Positions 8,480 to 18,001 are shown, counted from the stretch's first letter. The stretch: 64,000 nt of DNA from JBBDRJ01 sp963766295 (GCA_963766295.1 CAVXYW010000002.1:1798001-1862000); one strand, 5' to 3'. The notes: generated from the sequence alone by a model not told the origin. Translations and numbers: made by a program.

Positions 8480-9676
8480 ATGAGCGACCTTCCTCTCGCC
8501 GGTCTGCGCGTCATCGACTGCTCAACCGTCATCGCCGGTCCTCGGATCGCGATGTACCTCGGCGACTTCGGCGCGGACGTCATCAAGGTCGAGCATCCGC
8601 AGCGAGGTGACGACACAAGACGCTTCGGCGCGCAACGCGACGGTGTCTCTTGCTACTGGAAAGTCGTGTCGCGAAACAAGCGCTGCATCACGCTCGATCT
8701 CTCCGATCCACAAGGACAACAGGTTGCGCGCAAGCTGTTCGCCACGGCCGACGTCCTCATCGAGAACTTTCGACCGGGCACACTCGAACGCTGGAACCTC
8801 GATCCCACTTCCCTGCTGGCGGAGAACCCCAAGCTCGTCGTCGTTCGCGTCACGGGGTTCGGCCAAACAGGTCCGTACGCGAAACGGCCGGGTTTCGCGA
8901 CGCTGGCCGAAGCGATGTCGGGACTCGCATCCATAACTGGTGAGCCGGACGGTCCGCCCGTCCTTCCTCCCATCGCGTTGGCAGATGAGGTGACCGGTCT
9001 CGTCGGAACGTGGGCAACGCTCGCGGCTCTGTACTGGCGCGATGCGAAGGACGGCAAGGGCCAAGTGATCGATCTGTCCCTCTATGAATCGCTGATGCAG
9101 CTTCTCGGCCCCCTTCCGCTTGCTTGGGATCAGCTCGGCTACCTCCAGCCGAGGATGGGGTCGCGCCTTCCATACACTGCGCCGCGTAACGCTTACCAAT
9201 GCAGCGACGGAAAGTGGGTGGCGCTTTCAGCAACGGCCCAGCGCGTGGCGATGCGCGTGTTCGACGCGATCGAGCGTCCGGAGCTGAAAGACGATCCCCG
9301 CTTCACCACTCACGGCGACCGGATCGTCAACATGGACGACCTAGACGACCTCATAGCCGACTGGATCTCACGGCACACGCGCGATGAAGCACTCGCCCAC
9401 TTTGAACTTCACGACGCAGCGCTAGCTCCCATCTATGACGTGTCGGAATTCATGGACGACCCTCATGTCCAAGAACGTGGCTCTATATCAACCATCGACG
9501 ACGCGACGTGGGGACCAATCCGCATGCAGGGCGTGCACCCGAACCTGAGCGAGACTCCGGGAAGCATCAGATCGGCCGGTCCGGACGAACGCGGCGCCCA
9601 CAACGACGAGGTACTCGCGGAGCTCGGATTGTCTCCGGACGACATCGCGCAGCTACGCGGCAGCGGTGTCGTGTGA
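8480..9676 (+). CDS. CaiB/BaiF family CoA transferase
   Basis: A 398-residue class III CoA-transferase. The N-terminus LPLAGLRVIDCSTVIAGP followed by FGADVIKVEHP is diagnostic, as are ENFRPGTLERW and VTGFGQTGPYAKRPGFA. LADEVTGLVGTWA around residue 170 carries the Asp that forms the acyl anhydride in the family. The acyl substrate (for example a carnitine, oxalate or methyl-branched CoA ester) cannot be told. Its TGA overlaps the next GTG. The promoter region is shared with the divergent VOC gene. Confidence 0.93.
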   Translation: MSDLPLAGLRVIDCSTVIAGPRIAMYLGDFGADVIKVEHPQRGDDTRRFGAQRDGVSCYWKVVSRNKRCITLDLSDPQGQQVARKLFATADVLIENFRPGTLERWNLDPTSLLAENPKLVVVRVTGFGQTGPYAKRPGFATLAEAMSGLASITGEPDGPPVLPPIALADEVTGLVGTWATLAALYWRDAKDGKGQVIDLSLYESLMQLLGPLPLAWDQLGYLQPRMGSRLPYTAPRNAYQCSDGKWVALSATAQRVAMRVFDAIERPELKDDPRFTTHGDRIVNMDDLDDLIADWISRHTRDEALAHFELHDAALAPIYDVSEFMDDPHVQERGSISTIDDATWGPIRMQGVHPNLSETPGSIRSAGPDERGAHNDEVLAELGLSPDDIAQLRGSGVV

Positions 9677-10524
9677 GCACAACCGAGAAACGACCACTAG
9701 GAACCCTCGGGAAGAATGCATGGCCTCCGTTGGCGGTCGCTCTCGCCGCAATAGCTCTCGCCATCTCATCGCTCGTATCGGGCGGCGGCAATGCGATCCT
9801 CGAACGTGCAACGGAGGCCACGGCCCAACAGGACTCTTATCGCTTCGAGTTCCAACAGACCGCCGGCGCGCGGGGCCAGACCGTGTCGGGCCTGAGCATG
9901 AAGGGTCTCTACGATCGATCTTCCGGTCTGTCCCGAGTGACTCTGGGTTTCGGCGGCCAAGCGGGATCGAACGAATGCACCATCGTCTCTTCGGACAACT
10001 ATTGGTACGTCCAGATCCCTGAAGAAAGACGAACCGCCATCAGTGCCGGAAAAGAATGGATCAGAACCGCGCCTTTGGCCAGCTCGCCTGCGCAGGGTCT
10101 CGCATCCACACCGGCTCAGGGCGAGTCGATCGTCGATCTAGACGCTGTCGATGACCTAAAGGAAGTAGGCCGCGAAGCCGTTCGTGGAGCGGAGACGACG
10201 CGTTATCGCGGCAACTTCGATCTGCGAGCGTCCTTGCAGAATGCTGCCAATCCCCTGTCGGGCGAGGTGCTAAAGAGACTCAGGATCCCCGACAAGATTC
10301 CCGTCGACTTCTGGATCGACGAAGACGATCTGATCAGGCGGACGTCGTACTCCTTCGACATTCCCAGCGGACCCGTAACGGTCGAGACGATGCTCCGCTA
10401 CGAGAACTTCGATTTCGGTGTGGATGAAACGGTGCAGGCGCCGCCGGACAATCAGGTCCACATCGGGTCGCAGTTACCGGGCTTCACGGCGTGCCTGGCT
10501 CCCGTCAATCAGCTCGATCGATGA
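9673..10524 (+). CDS. Membrane-anchored secreted protein, LppX/LprG-like
   Basis: About 283 residues from the GTG at 9673 (GTGA overlap). A hydrophobic segment at about residues 17-36 (WPPLAVALAAIALAISSLV) acts as signal anchor. There is no lipobox cysteine, so it is not a classical lipoprotein. The extracytoplasmic part has the beta-strand pattern of the LppX/LprG/LolA-like fold: SYRFEFQQTAG, a lone Cys in NECTIVSSDNYWYVQIP, then VDFWIDEDDLIRRTSYS. Such proteins carry lipids or are hypothetical. The 3' end overlaps the converging biotin-carrier gene by 20 bp. Confidence 0.7.
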   Translation: MSTTEKRPLGTLGKNAWPPLAVALAAIALAISSLVSGGGNAILERATEATAQQDSYRFEFQQTAGARGQTVSGLSMKGLYDRSSGLSRVTLGFGGQAGSNECTIVSSDNYWYVQIPEERRTAISAGKEWIRTAPLASSPAQGLASTPAQGESIVDLDAVDDLKEVGREAVRGAETTRYRGNFDLRASLQNAANPLSGEVLKRLRIPDKIPVDFWIDEDDLIRRTSYSFDIPSGPVTVETMLRYENFDFGVDETVQAPPDNQVHIGSQLPGFTACLAPVNQLDR

Positions 10525-10726
10525 CGGCGATCACGTCGCCCTCCTGAACCGATCCACCTTCCTCGACGCGGACCTCGGCGACCGTTCCATCGTGTGGCGC
10601 GAGAACGGGAATCTCGGTCTTCATCGACTCGAGGATGACGATCGTGTCGCCCTCGGCAACGGTCTGGCCGCCGCTAACGGCGACCTTCCAAACTCCTGCG
10701 ACCATGTCGGACAAGATCCGCGTCAT
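10505..10726 (-). CDS. Standalone biotin/lipoyl carrier protein (BCCP-like)
   Basis: A 73-residue single biotinyl domain. VILESMKTEIPVLAP contains the modified lysine in the hairpin, with the usual symmetric halves GQTVAEGD and GGSVQEGD. It is shorter than BCCP subunits, having no N-terminal linker, and matches the free carrier proteins seen beside acyl-CoA carboxylase genes in Actinomycetota. It diverges from a carboxyltransferase gene at 10803, its likely partner. Its biotin carboxylase could be one of those at 42094 or 52856. Confidence 0.9.
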   Translation of the reverse strand: MTRILSDMVAGVWKVAVSGGQTVAEGDTIVILESMKTEIPVLAPHDGTVAEVRVEEGGSVQEGDVIAVIDRAD

Positions 10727-10729
10727 CGG

Positions 10730-10796
10730 TTCGACGTTCTAACACGTCGACGACCACCTTTGGGTTCGACGTGCTATCACGCCGACGGCCACACTT
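10730..10796. promoter_or_regulatory. Two direct operator-like repeats between biotin carrier and carboxyltransferase
   Basis: Copies at 10730-10760 and 10765-10796, spaced 35 bp, share TTCGACGT.CTA.CACG.CGACG.CCAC...TT. Each contains an inverted core: CGACGT-N6-ACGTCG (10732-10749, perfect) and CGACGT-N6-ACGCCG (10767-10784, one mismatch). The position in the divergent gap suits a regulator that controls both carboxylase genes. The regulator is unknown. Confidence 0.5.
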
Positions 10797-10802
10797 GACC
10801 TC

Positions 10803-12360
10803 GTGACCTGGGAACCGGAGCTCGAGGAGATCCGCCGCCGGACGGAACTCGCCAAGAAGATGGGCGGCGAAGAGCGCGTCCAGCGCCAGCACGATCAGGG
10901 ACGCCTCACCGTCCGCGAGCGGCTGGATCGTCTCCTGGACGAAGGCTCTTTCCACGAGATCGGGGCGCTCGCCGGCTTCCCAACCTACGAAGGCGACGAG
11001 ATGGTCGACTTCTCGCCGTCCAACATCATCTCGGGAACCGGGACGATCAACGGCCGCCGCGTAGTCGTTTGCGGCGACGACTTCTCGGTTCGCGGTGGCT
11101 CAGCCGATGCTGCCATCCATCTCAAGCAGATCCACGCGGAACGGATGGCCAACGAGCTGAGACTTCCCATAGTCCGATTGATCGAGGGTTCGGGCGGCGG
11201 CGGAAGTGTGAAGTCCTACGAGAGCTTCAAGCGCACCTACATCCCGGCCAATCCCGGATGGGACGTCGTCGTCGAGAACCTCGGCGTCGTTCCGTGCGTT
11301 GCTGCATGCCTCGGTCCGGTTGCCGGACTGGGCGCAGCCCGCGTGGTAACCGCGCACTTCTCGGTGATGGTCAAGGAGAACGCCCAGCTGTTCGTTGCCG
11401 GGCCCTCCGGTCGTGCGCGCCGGAATGAAACAGGAAGTCACGAAAGAAGAGCTCGGCGGTTGGGAGATCCATGCGCGTCAGTCGGGTGCCGTGGACAACG
11501 CAGCGGAGGACGAAGACGACGCGCTCGCGCAATGCCGGCGCTTCCTTACGTATATGCCGTCGAGCGTTTGGGACATCGCGCCACGTCACGAAACCAATGA
11601 CGACCCGAACCGACGGGAAGAAGAGCTCATCTCGATCATTCCGCGCGAGCGTCGCCAGATCTACGACATGCGCAAGATCATGAGCTTGGTGTTCGACGAA
11701 GGCTCTGTCTTCGAGGTCGGACGCTACTTCGGTGGATCGACGATCTGCGCGTTGGCAACACTCGACGGTTACCCGGTGGCGGTTATGGCAAACGACCCAC
11801 GCGTTTACGCAGGTGGCATGACGGCGGCGGCTTCGCAGAAGATCGTCCGCTTCTGCGATCTCGCCGACACCTTCCACCTACCGATCGTGAACCTCGTCGA
11901 TCAACCGGGCTTCGTGATCGGCGTCGATGCCGAGAAGGCCGGCACGATCCGCCATGGTGCACGCGCGCTGGCTGCTGTTTACCAAGCAAGCGTTCCTTGG
12001 ATCTCGATCATCATCCGAAAGGTGTTCGGAGTCGCGGGAGCTGCTCATGGCAACGCACAACGTCTGAACCTCCGTTATGCGTGGCCGTCCGGCGATTGGG
12101 GATCGCTTCCGTTAGAGGGAGGGATCGAAGCGGCATATAGACGTGTTCTGGACGAAGCGCCGGACCGCGAGGCCAAGCGTCAGGAGATCCTCGAGTCGCT
12201 CGAATCCATCCGTTCACCGTTCCGCACCGCGGAGACCTTCGGCATCGAAGAGATCATCGACCCACGCGACACCCGAAGGTTGTTGTGCGAGTGGGCGCTC
12301 GAGGCTTACCGAATCGTTCCTACGTTGGTCGGGCCCCGGACGCACCCGATCCGGCCCTGA
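10803..12360 (+). CDS. Acyl-CoA carboxyltransferase (propionyl/acetyl-CoA carboxylase beta type), apparent frameshift near 11400
   Basis: About 519 codons of the carboxyltransferase family that moves CO2 from biotin to an acyl-CoA. The first half (QGRLTVRERLDRLLDEGSF; VCGDDFSVRGGSADAAIHLK) reads in the frame of GTG 10803. The second (EVTKEELGGWEIHARQSGAV onward, with QPGFVIGVDAEKAGT and FGVAGAAHGNAQRL) is one base on. Removing one C from the GGGCCC run at 11400-11405 restores VAGPPVVRAG, the expected family sequence, so the break is a one-base insertion. It is divergent from a biotin carrier and downstream of two operator-like repeats. Confidence 0.88.
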
Positions 12361-12398
12361 CTGCGTCGTAATACCTGTTCACGGATCTAGACCACGTT

Positions 12399-12404
12399 TA
12401 CGAT
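12399..12404 (+). promoter_or_regulatory. Candidate -10 (TACGAT) for the cyclase array
   Basis: TACGAT lies 5 nt before GTG 12410 and 8 nt before ATG 12413 of the first cyclase, a leaderless arrangement like that of several other transcription units in this window. No strong -35 element is seen. Confidence 0.4.
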
Positions 12405-12412
12405 TCTTCGTG

Positions 12413-13942
12413 ATGACCGAGCCGGTCACTGCCCGCGCGCCCGAGTTCGCGGACCCACACTTCCAAGTGGCCTTCGCACGGAAGATCTGGCGCCGCTCCA
12501 ACGCCGGCGTCGCGCTGCCCATCACCGCCATCGCACTCATCGCGATCTTGGGGGCGCAGAGCTTCCTCGGGCCCGGTGAGACCACACTGCGGGTCTTTTT
12601 CGTCGTGCTTGTGATGATTCCACCCTTCTGGTTGGTCACCGCCTTTATGGGCTGGAAGACGTGCCGGTTCATCGTCCGTCGATCCTTCCGCTGGGCGTCC
12701 GAGGGCCGCGCGCCGTCGGCACGTGAAGTAGGCCTCTTGGCGGCCGCGCCTAGGATCGCGGCCGCATTCATCTTCGTCGTGTGGATCGTGATCGTGCCGA
12801 TCATGCTGCTGATAGGCAATCAGTACGTCGATATCAGATGGGGTGAGGGTGTCTGGCAGTCGATGGCCCTGATCTTCGGTTTCGGAGCTTTGGCCGCTGC
12901 GGTGGTGTGCTACCTGTTCACCGAGCAGGCCGTGACATCGGTCCTTTCTCGAATCCTTCCAGCGGACTCGACGAAGTGGCCACGAACGCTCGGCCTCAGC
13001 GCCCGCCTGGTGATCCTTTCGGTAGTTGTCGCCGGCGGGCCGCTTTTGGTGATCGGCTTCGCCATCGCGAGCTACTCGTCCAGGCAGCTCAGTCTCGCCG
13101 GACCTGCCCTGATCACTGCGTGTCTTCTTTTCAGCTTCCTTGGGATCGTGGTCTTCCGGGTCGCGGGCCAGGCGATAACTTCCCCGCTCGAAGATCTGCG
13201 CACGAACATCCGGCGAGTTTCGGACGGTGACCTGACCAGCGATGTCGCGACGGTCGAAGCAAGCGAGATAGGACAATTGCAGCTCGGCTTCAACGAGATG
13301 CTCGCGGGCCTTCGGGAGCGCGAGCGGATGCGCGATGTCTTCGGGCGTCACGTCGGCGCAGACGTAGCGCGGCTCGCGATGGAAAGCGACTTCGGTTCCG
13401 GCGGACAGTCCTGCGAGGCGACGGCAATGTTCGTCGACGTCATCGGATCGACGGGGCTCGCTCAACAGAAGGACCCCGACGCTGTCGTCGAGATCCTCAA
13501 CCGCTTCTTCGACGCGGTGGTGCGCGTTGTCGCGGCCGAGGGCGGATTCGTCAACAAGTTCCACGGGGACGGCGCACTCTGCGTTTTCGGCGCTCCGGTC
13601 TCGCAGAACGACCATGCTGCCCGCGGCATCCGCGCAGCACGCGCTCTCTCGCTCGAGTTGGCACCGATGGGTGATGTAGCCGCCGCGATCGGTGTTTCGT
13701 CCGGCTCGGTAGTAGCAGGAAACGTCGGCGCGATCGACCGCTACGAGTTCACCGTCATCGGCGATCCCGTCAACGAGGCATCTCGCCTGAGCGACGAAGC
13801 GAAGCTGCATCCGTCCCATGTCCTGGTGAGCGAACGGACGATCCAGGCCGCGGGCGAAGACGCCCGGGGCTGGATCCGCGGCGAAGCCATCGCCCTCCGA
13901 GGGCGTTCGCTGCCGACGGTCACCTACTCGCCTTATGACTGA
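12413..13942 (+). CDS. Membrane adenylate cyclase 1, six TM helices, HAMP, class III catalytic domain
   Basis: A 509-residue receptor-type cyclase of the mycobacterial Rv1318c/Rv1319c/Rv1320c/Rv3645 type. Six hydrophobic helices lie between about residues 28 and 240, then HAMP (about 242-298, SPLEDLRTNIRRVSDGDL), the RERERMRDVFGRHVG linker, and the cyclase (about 315-500). Catalytic residues are intact: metal Asp in FVDVIGST and GDGALCVFG, substrate Lys in FVNKFHGDG, Thr, Asn and Arg in FTVIGDPVNEASRL. It should make cAMP at the inner membrane as a dimer. ATG 12413 was chosen; GTG 12410 is directly upstream. It overlaps cyclase 2 by 8 bp. Confidence 0.93.
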   Translation: MTEPVTARAPEFADPHFQVAFARKIWRRSNAGVALPITAIALIAILGAQSFLGPGETTLRVFFVVLVMIPPFWLVTAFMGWKTCRFIVRRSFRWASEGRAPSAREVGLLAAAPRIAAAFIFVVWIVIVPIMLLIGNQYVDIRWGEGVWQSMALIFGFGALAAAVVCYLFTEQAVTSVLSRILPADSTKWPRTLGLSARLVILSVVVAGGPLLVIGFAIASYSSRQLSLAGPALITACLLFSFLGIVVFRVAGQAITSPLEDLRTNIRRVSDGDLTSDVATVEASEIGQLQLGFNEMLAGLRERERMRDVFGRHVGADVARLAMESDFGSGGQSCEATAMFVDVIGSTGLAQQKDPDAVVEILNRFFDAVVRVVAAEGGFVNKFHGDGALCVFGAPVSQNDHAARGIRAARALSLELAPMGDVAAAIGVSSGSVVAGNVGAIDRYEFTVIGDPVNEASRLSDEAKLHPSHVLVSERTIQAAGEDARGWIRGEAIALRGRSLPTVTYSPYD

Positions 13943-15473
13943 AAAACCCGCACGAGTTCGCGGGCTCCCGGGACCCGGCGAAGACGCGCGCTCGTTCGGA
14001 CTGGCGATGGCGCGGCGAACCTATCTCTTCAGTCTCGCGGCCAACGTGATCGGCGCCGGGACGGTTGCGATCGTCCTTGCGCTAGCGATCCCCGTTTATC
14101 CCGGCGGTATCACGTATGCCAAAGCGATGTTCGGTTTCGTGATCGTCGGCGGGGGCTTGGTATCGGCGATCGCTGTTTTCGGGTTCTTCCACGTCCGCTG
14201 GCTGACTTTCCGAAACATCCGGTGGCTGACCGAGAATCGCGATCCGACCACTGAGGAGATCGAGCGTTTGGCCGCGCTGCCCCGTCTCGCTGCGACGGTG
14301 GCCTTCTCGTACTGGGTCTTCGGAACACCGGGCACGCTAGTGCTGCTGCACCTCGTCGTCGGGTATCAATTCACCTTCGAGTTGGTCTGGAAGGCGATGT
14401 TCATCTACTCGCTCGGGGCGTTTATCGCCACCACATTGGTATACGTCGCGGTCGAAGCCAGCATTCGTCCGATCGTCAATGCTGTTCTGCCGGCGGACAC
14501 CGAGCTTTGGCCGCGAACGATCGGTCTCAGCCCTCGACTCCTTCTAGCCTGGCTCTGTGTAGCGGGTGCTCCGCTGATAACGATCGCGGCCGTGCTCACG
14601 AGCCTTAACGATCAGCAGCGCGTCCTCGCCGTCCCCGCCATCATCACGGCGACGGTGCTGACTACCGTGATCGGCCTCTTCGTCTTCATCGTCGTCGGCC
14701 GAACGCTCACGTCACCGCTCCAACGGCTGCGTGGAGCGCTGCGCAGCGTCGCAGGTGGTGATCTGTCCTGGCACCTCGAGATCGATGAAGCCGGCGAGAT
14801 CGGACAGCTTCAAGCCGGCTTCAACCAAATGGTCGCCGGGCTTCGCGAACGCGAGCGGATGCGGGACGTGTTCGGCCGCCATGTCGGAACCGACGTCGCT
14901 CGCCTCGCTATGGAGACGGAGTTCGGTCAAGGCGGGTCGATCTGTGAGGCGACGGTTTTGTTCGTCGACATCATCGGATCCACAGGTCTAGCCGAACGCC
15001 AAGAACCCGACGAGGTAGTTGCGATCCTAAATCGCTTCTTCGACACGGTTGTGAACGTCGTCGCCGCGGAAGGAGGATTCGTCAACAAGTTCCAAGGGGA
15101 CGGTGCACTTTGCGTCTTCGGCGCACCTCTTCCCATGGAAGATCATGCAGCGCGCGGTCTGAGGGCGGCCCACAAGCTCGCGAGGGAGATCGGCGTGATC
15201 GGAGACATCTCTGCGGCCATCGGTGCTTCGTCTGGCCAAGTCGTGGCCGGACACGTCGGAACCGAAGATCGCTACGAGTTCACGGTTATAGGTGATCCCG
15301 TCAACGAGGCCTCGCGTCTGACCGACGAAGCGAAGCTAAGTCCATCGCGCGTCCTGGCAAGCGAGCGAACGATCAACTCAGCCGGTGACGAAGCAAGCGG
15401 CTGGATCCGCGGAGAAGCGATCGCGCTGCGCGGAAGATCACAACCGACCATCACGTACTCGCCCTACGACTAG
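13935..15473 (+). CDS. Membrane adenylate cyclase 2, HAMP type
   Basis: A 512-residue paralogue of cyclase 1 with about 32 extra N-terminal residues before the first helix. It has six hydrophobic helices, HAMP (TSPLQRLRGALRSVAGGDLS), and a catalytic domain with all residues kept: FVDIIGSTGLAERQ, FVNKFQGDGALCVFG, FTVIGDPVNEASRL. The ATG lies 8 bp inside the end of cyclase 1, so the pair is probably translationally coupled. The six-helix part diverges much more from cyclase 1 than the catalytic domain does, as expected if each copy senses a different signal or lipid. The C-terminal TYSPYD is identical in both. Confidence 0.93.
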   Translation: MTEKPARVRGLPGPGEDARSFGLAMARRTYLFSLAANVIGAGTVAIVLALAIPVYPGGITYAKAMFGFVIVGGGLVSAIAVFGFFHVRWLTFRNIRWLTENRDPTTEEIERLAALPRLAATVAFSYWVFGTPGTLVLLHLVVGYQFTFELVWKAMFIYSLGAFIATTLVYVAVEASIRPIVNAVLPADTELWPRTIGLSPRLLLAWLCVAGAPLITIAAVLTSLNDQQRVLAVPAIITATVLTTVIGLFVFIVVGRTLTSPLQRLRGALRSVAGGDLSWHLEIDEAGEIGQLQAGFNQMVAGLRERERMRDVFGRHVGTDVARLAMETEFGQGGSICEATVLFVDIIGSTGLAERQEPDEVVAILNRFFDTVVNVVAAEGGFVNKFQGDGALCVFGAPLPMEDHAARGLRAAHKLAREIGVIGDISAAIGASSGQVVAGHVGTEDRYEFTVIGDPVNEASRLTDEAKLSPSRVLASERTINSAGDEASGWIRGEAIALRGRSQPTITYSPYD

Positions 15474-15476
15474 GCA

Positions 15477-15482
15477 TACGCT
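15477..15482 (+). promoter_or_regulatory. Candidate -10 (TACGCT), leaderless
   Basis: TACGCT is followed after 7 nt by the GTG at 15490 of the BtuF-like gene. No Shine-Dalgarno sequence is present, which fits a leaderless transcript starting at the GTG. Confidence 0.4.
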
Positions 15483-15489
15483 TCGGGTC

Positions 15490-16428
15490 GTGCGCATCGT
15501 CTCGCTGCTGCCGTCGGCGACGGACATCGTCGCGTCGCTCGGCCTCCAAGAAAACCTCGTCGGACGAACCCACGAGTGCGATTGGCCGGCGGGGATAAAA
15601 GACGTTCCGGTCATGACCTCCGACGCTCTGGCAACTCACGAGATGTCGTCGCGCCAGATCCACGACGCGATCGGCGGCGCAGTCCATTCCGGGTCCTCGA
15701 TCTACCACTTGGACGGCGATGCCCTCGAAGCGGCCAAACCGGATCTCGTCATCACCCAGGAGCTGTGCGAGGTATGCGCGGTTTCCTACTCCGAAGTTAA
15801 AGAGGCGGCGGCCCGCTTGATGGACGCCGACACCAAGATCATCTCCCTCGAACCGCGGTCGATCGACGACATCCTCGGCCACGTCGAGCTGGTGGGAGAA
15901 CTGACCGGACGCGATGAAGCCGCCAAACGCGTTGTGGACGACGCGCGGGCGCGGCTGAAGAACGTGCGCGAAGCCACGAAGAACCTTCCGCGCCCGCGCG
16001 TCGTGTCCATCGAGTGGCTCGATCCGATCTTCGCCGCCGGGCACTGGGTGCCGGAACAGGTGGAGATCGCCGGCGGCGAAGAGCTCCTCGGCCCACGGGG
16101 TTCTCCGTCCCCTGAGATCTCTTGGGATGCCGTCGTCGAAGCGAACCCTGAGGTCCTCGTCCTCATGCCTTGCGGGATGTCGATAGATCGGACCCTTGGC
16201 GAGATCGCGGTCCTCACGCAGCGTTCGGGCTGGTCAGAGCTGCCGGCCGTCGCCACCAGTAGTGTTTTCATCGTCGACGCCTCGTCCTATTTCAACCGTC
16301 CAGGACCCCGGATCGTCCGGGGCGTCGAGATCCTCGCCCATCTCCTCCACCCGATACCGGGCTTGGACGCCCCGTTTCCTTCTGGTACCGAGGCCCGACA
16401 TATCGAAAAACGCCTGCTCAATAGGTAG
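15490..16428 (+). CDS. Cobalamin-binding (BtuF-like) periplasmic-binding-fold protein without signal peptide
   Basis: About 312 residues from the GTG at 15490, 16 bp after cyclase 2. RIVSLLPSATDIVASLG and VGRTHECDWPAG are signatures of BtuF-like cobalamin/iron-complex binding proteins. ITQELCEVCAVSYSEVKEA and VVSIEWLDPIFAAGHWVPE complete the two-lobed fold. There is no signal peptide or lipobox, so it belongs to the cytoplasmic subgroup, which may handle cobalamin inside the cell. It interrupts a series of five cyclases. A cobalamin-dependent mutase is encoded at 29660. Confidence 0.88.
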   Translation: MRIVSLLPSATDIVASLGLQENLVGRTHECDWPAGIKDVPVMTSDALATHEMSSRQIHDAIGGAVHSGSSIYHLDGDALEAAKPDLVITQELCEVCAVSYSEVKEAAARLMDADTKIISLEPRSIDDILGHVELVGELTGRDEAAKRVVDDARARLKNVREATKNLPRPRVVSIEWLDPIFAAGHWVPEQVEIAGGEELLGPRGSPSPEISWDAVVEANPEVLVLMPCGMSIDRTLGEIAVLTQRSGWSELPAVATSSVFIVDASSYFNRPGPRIVRGVEILAHLLHPIPGLDAPFPSGTEARHIEKRLLNR

Positions 16429-16471
16429 AAATCCCTAGAACGTAAGTCGCTAGTCGCCGCATACTTCCCCC

Positions 16472-18001
16472 ATGGCAAGGCGGGTGGAGGGATCAGAGCT
16501 GGTCAGGCGCGTCGAGTGGCGGCTGTGGCGGAACATCGTCGCCGCCAACCTCGTCGGCGTCGTCCTGATCGGTTTCGACGCGGTGGCTTTCGCCAAGATG
16601 ATCCCGGCGGGACAGAACTTCGGCCGGGCAGCGGTAACGATGCTCTTCGCCTGTATCCCCTATTTCCTTCTGGCGGCGCTAATCGGCCGCCCCTACTTCC
16701 GCAGACGCCTGGCTCCCGCCACCGGCTGGATCGTCGACCGCCGGGCGCCCACGAACAAAGAGCGCTACGCGATGGCTGGTATTCCGAAGAAGATCGGGAT
16801 CTACAGCCTCGTCAACTGGGCGTCCCTCGAGCTTTGGACGATCCCCTACCTCTACTTCGTCGCTGGATTCCGTCCGGGCGCGCTGCAATACACGAAGATG
16901 GCGATCGCCTTTGCGTTCGCCGGAATCATCAGTGCCACAGTCACCTACCTTGTGACCGAGCGGACGCTGCGTCCTCTGGTAGCGCTGGCACCGACTCCGG
17001 ACGAACAACCCAAGACCGTCGGCATGTTCCCAAGACTCGTCGGCGCCTTTGTGATCGCTTCCGGGCTTCCGCTTGCTGCGATCGCGATAACGCTTTTCGG
17101 ACTAACGGCCGAGCAGCGCGAGGCTTCGACGCCGGCGATCATCATGATCTGCCTCACTGCGATCCCGTCGGGTATCGGCGTGGCAGCGCTCGCAGCGCAT
17201 CAATTCACCGCTCCCATCAAGAAGGTGCAGGAAAAGCTCCGTGCCGTTTCCCAGGGAAACCTCGAGGAGATGGCTGTGGACGAAGCCGGTGAGATCGGCG
17301 AACTCCAGCTCGGCTTCAACCGAATGGTCGCCGGTCTGCGCGACCGCGAACGCATGCGCGAGATCTTCGGACGTCACGTGGGCGACGAAGTCGCAAAGAT
17401 GGCGCTTTCCGGCAACGCGAGCCTCGGCGGAGTGTCGCGCGAAGCCACCGCGATGTTCGTCGACATGATCGGTTCGACCCAGATGGCGCAGACCCTGCCC
17501 GCGGCAGAGGTCGTCAACGTGCTGAACGCGTTCTTCGACACAGTGGTCGACGTCGTGTCCGCACACGGCGGATTCGTCAACAAGTTCGAAGGGGACGGGG
17601 CGCTGTGCGTGTTCGGAGCCACGCGCGAGCAAGCCGATCACGCCAAGCGTGCCCTGCGTGCGGCGCGTGAGCTCCAGCACGAGCTGATGCTGCCGCCGGC
17701 CATCGAAGCCGCGATCGGTGTTTCGTCCGGTGAGGTTGTGGCCGGAAACGTCGGATCGATGGACCGCTACGAGTTCACGATCGTCGGCGACCCCGTCAAC
17801 GAAGCGTCACGACTTACGGAACAGGCGAAGGAGTTCTCCGCGCGGCTGCTGGTGAGCAAGACGACGATCGACCGGGCCGAAGACGAAGCTGCACACTGGA
17901 TGTCGGCAGGAACGATTCCACTGCGGGGGCGGTCGGAAGCGACGCTGGCCTACGAGCCGGTGGCTCCCCGCCCGCAGCGCTCGTCATCAATTGTCAGTTA
18001 G
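16472..18001 (+). CDS. Membrane adenylate cyclase 3, HAMP type
   Basis: A 509-residue paralogue. Helices run from about residue 21 to 225, HAMP begins at TAPIKKVQEKLRAVSQGNL, and the linker is RDRERMREIFGRHVG. Catalytic positions are intact: FVDMIGSTQMAQ, FVNKFEGDGALCVFG, FTIVGDPVNEASRL. The C-terminus differs from copies 1 and 2, ending in a short Pro/Ser-rich tail (PRPQRSSSIVS). The start has no clear Shine-Dalgarno; CATACT lies 6 nt upstream and could be a -10 for a leaderless message. Confidence 0.93.
   Translation: MARRVEGSELVRRVEWRLWRNIVAANLVGVVLIGFDAVAFAKMIPAGQNFGRAAVTMLFACIPYFLLAALIGRPYFRRRLAPATGWIVDRRAPTNKERYAMAGIPKKIGIYSLVNWASLELWTIPYLYFVAGFRPGALQYTKMAIAFAFAGIISATVTYLVTERTLRPLVALAPTPDEQPKTVGMFPRLVGAFVIASGLPLAAIAITLFGLTAEQREASTPAIIMICLTAIPSGIGVAALAAHQFTAPIKKVQEKLRAVSQGNLEEMAVDEAGEIGELQLGFNRMVAGLRDRERMREIFGRHVGDEVAKMALSGNASLGGVSREATAMFVDMIGSTQMAQTLPAAEVVNVLNAFFDTVVDVVSAHGGFVNKFEGDGALCVFGATREQADHAKRALRAARELQHELMLPPAIEAAIGVSSGEVVAGNVGSMDRYEFTIVGDPVNEASRLTEQAKEFSARLLVSKTTIDRAEDEAAHWMSAGTIPLRGRSEATLAYEPVAPRPQRSSSIVS

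Noticed and set aside
12398..13819. A 473-codon open frame on the minus strand opposite cyclase 1.
   Set aside because: Low-complexity Arg/Asp/His-rich translation with no family motif; antisense shadow of the cyclase.
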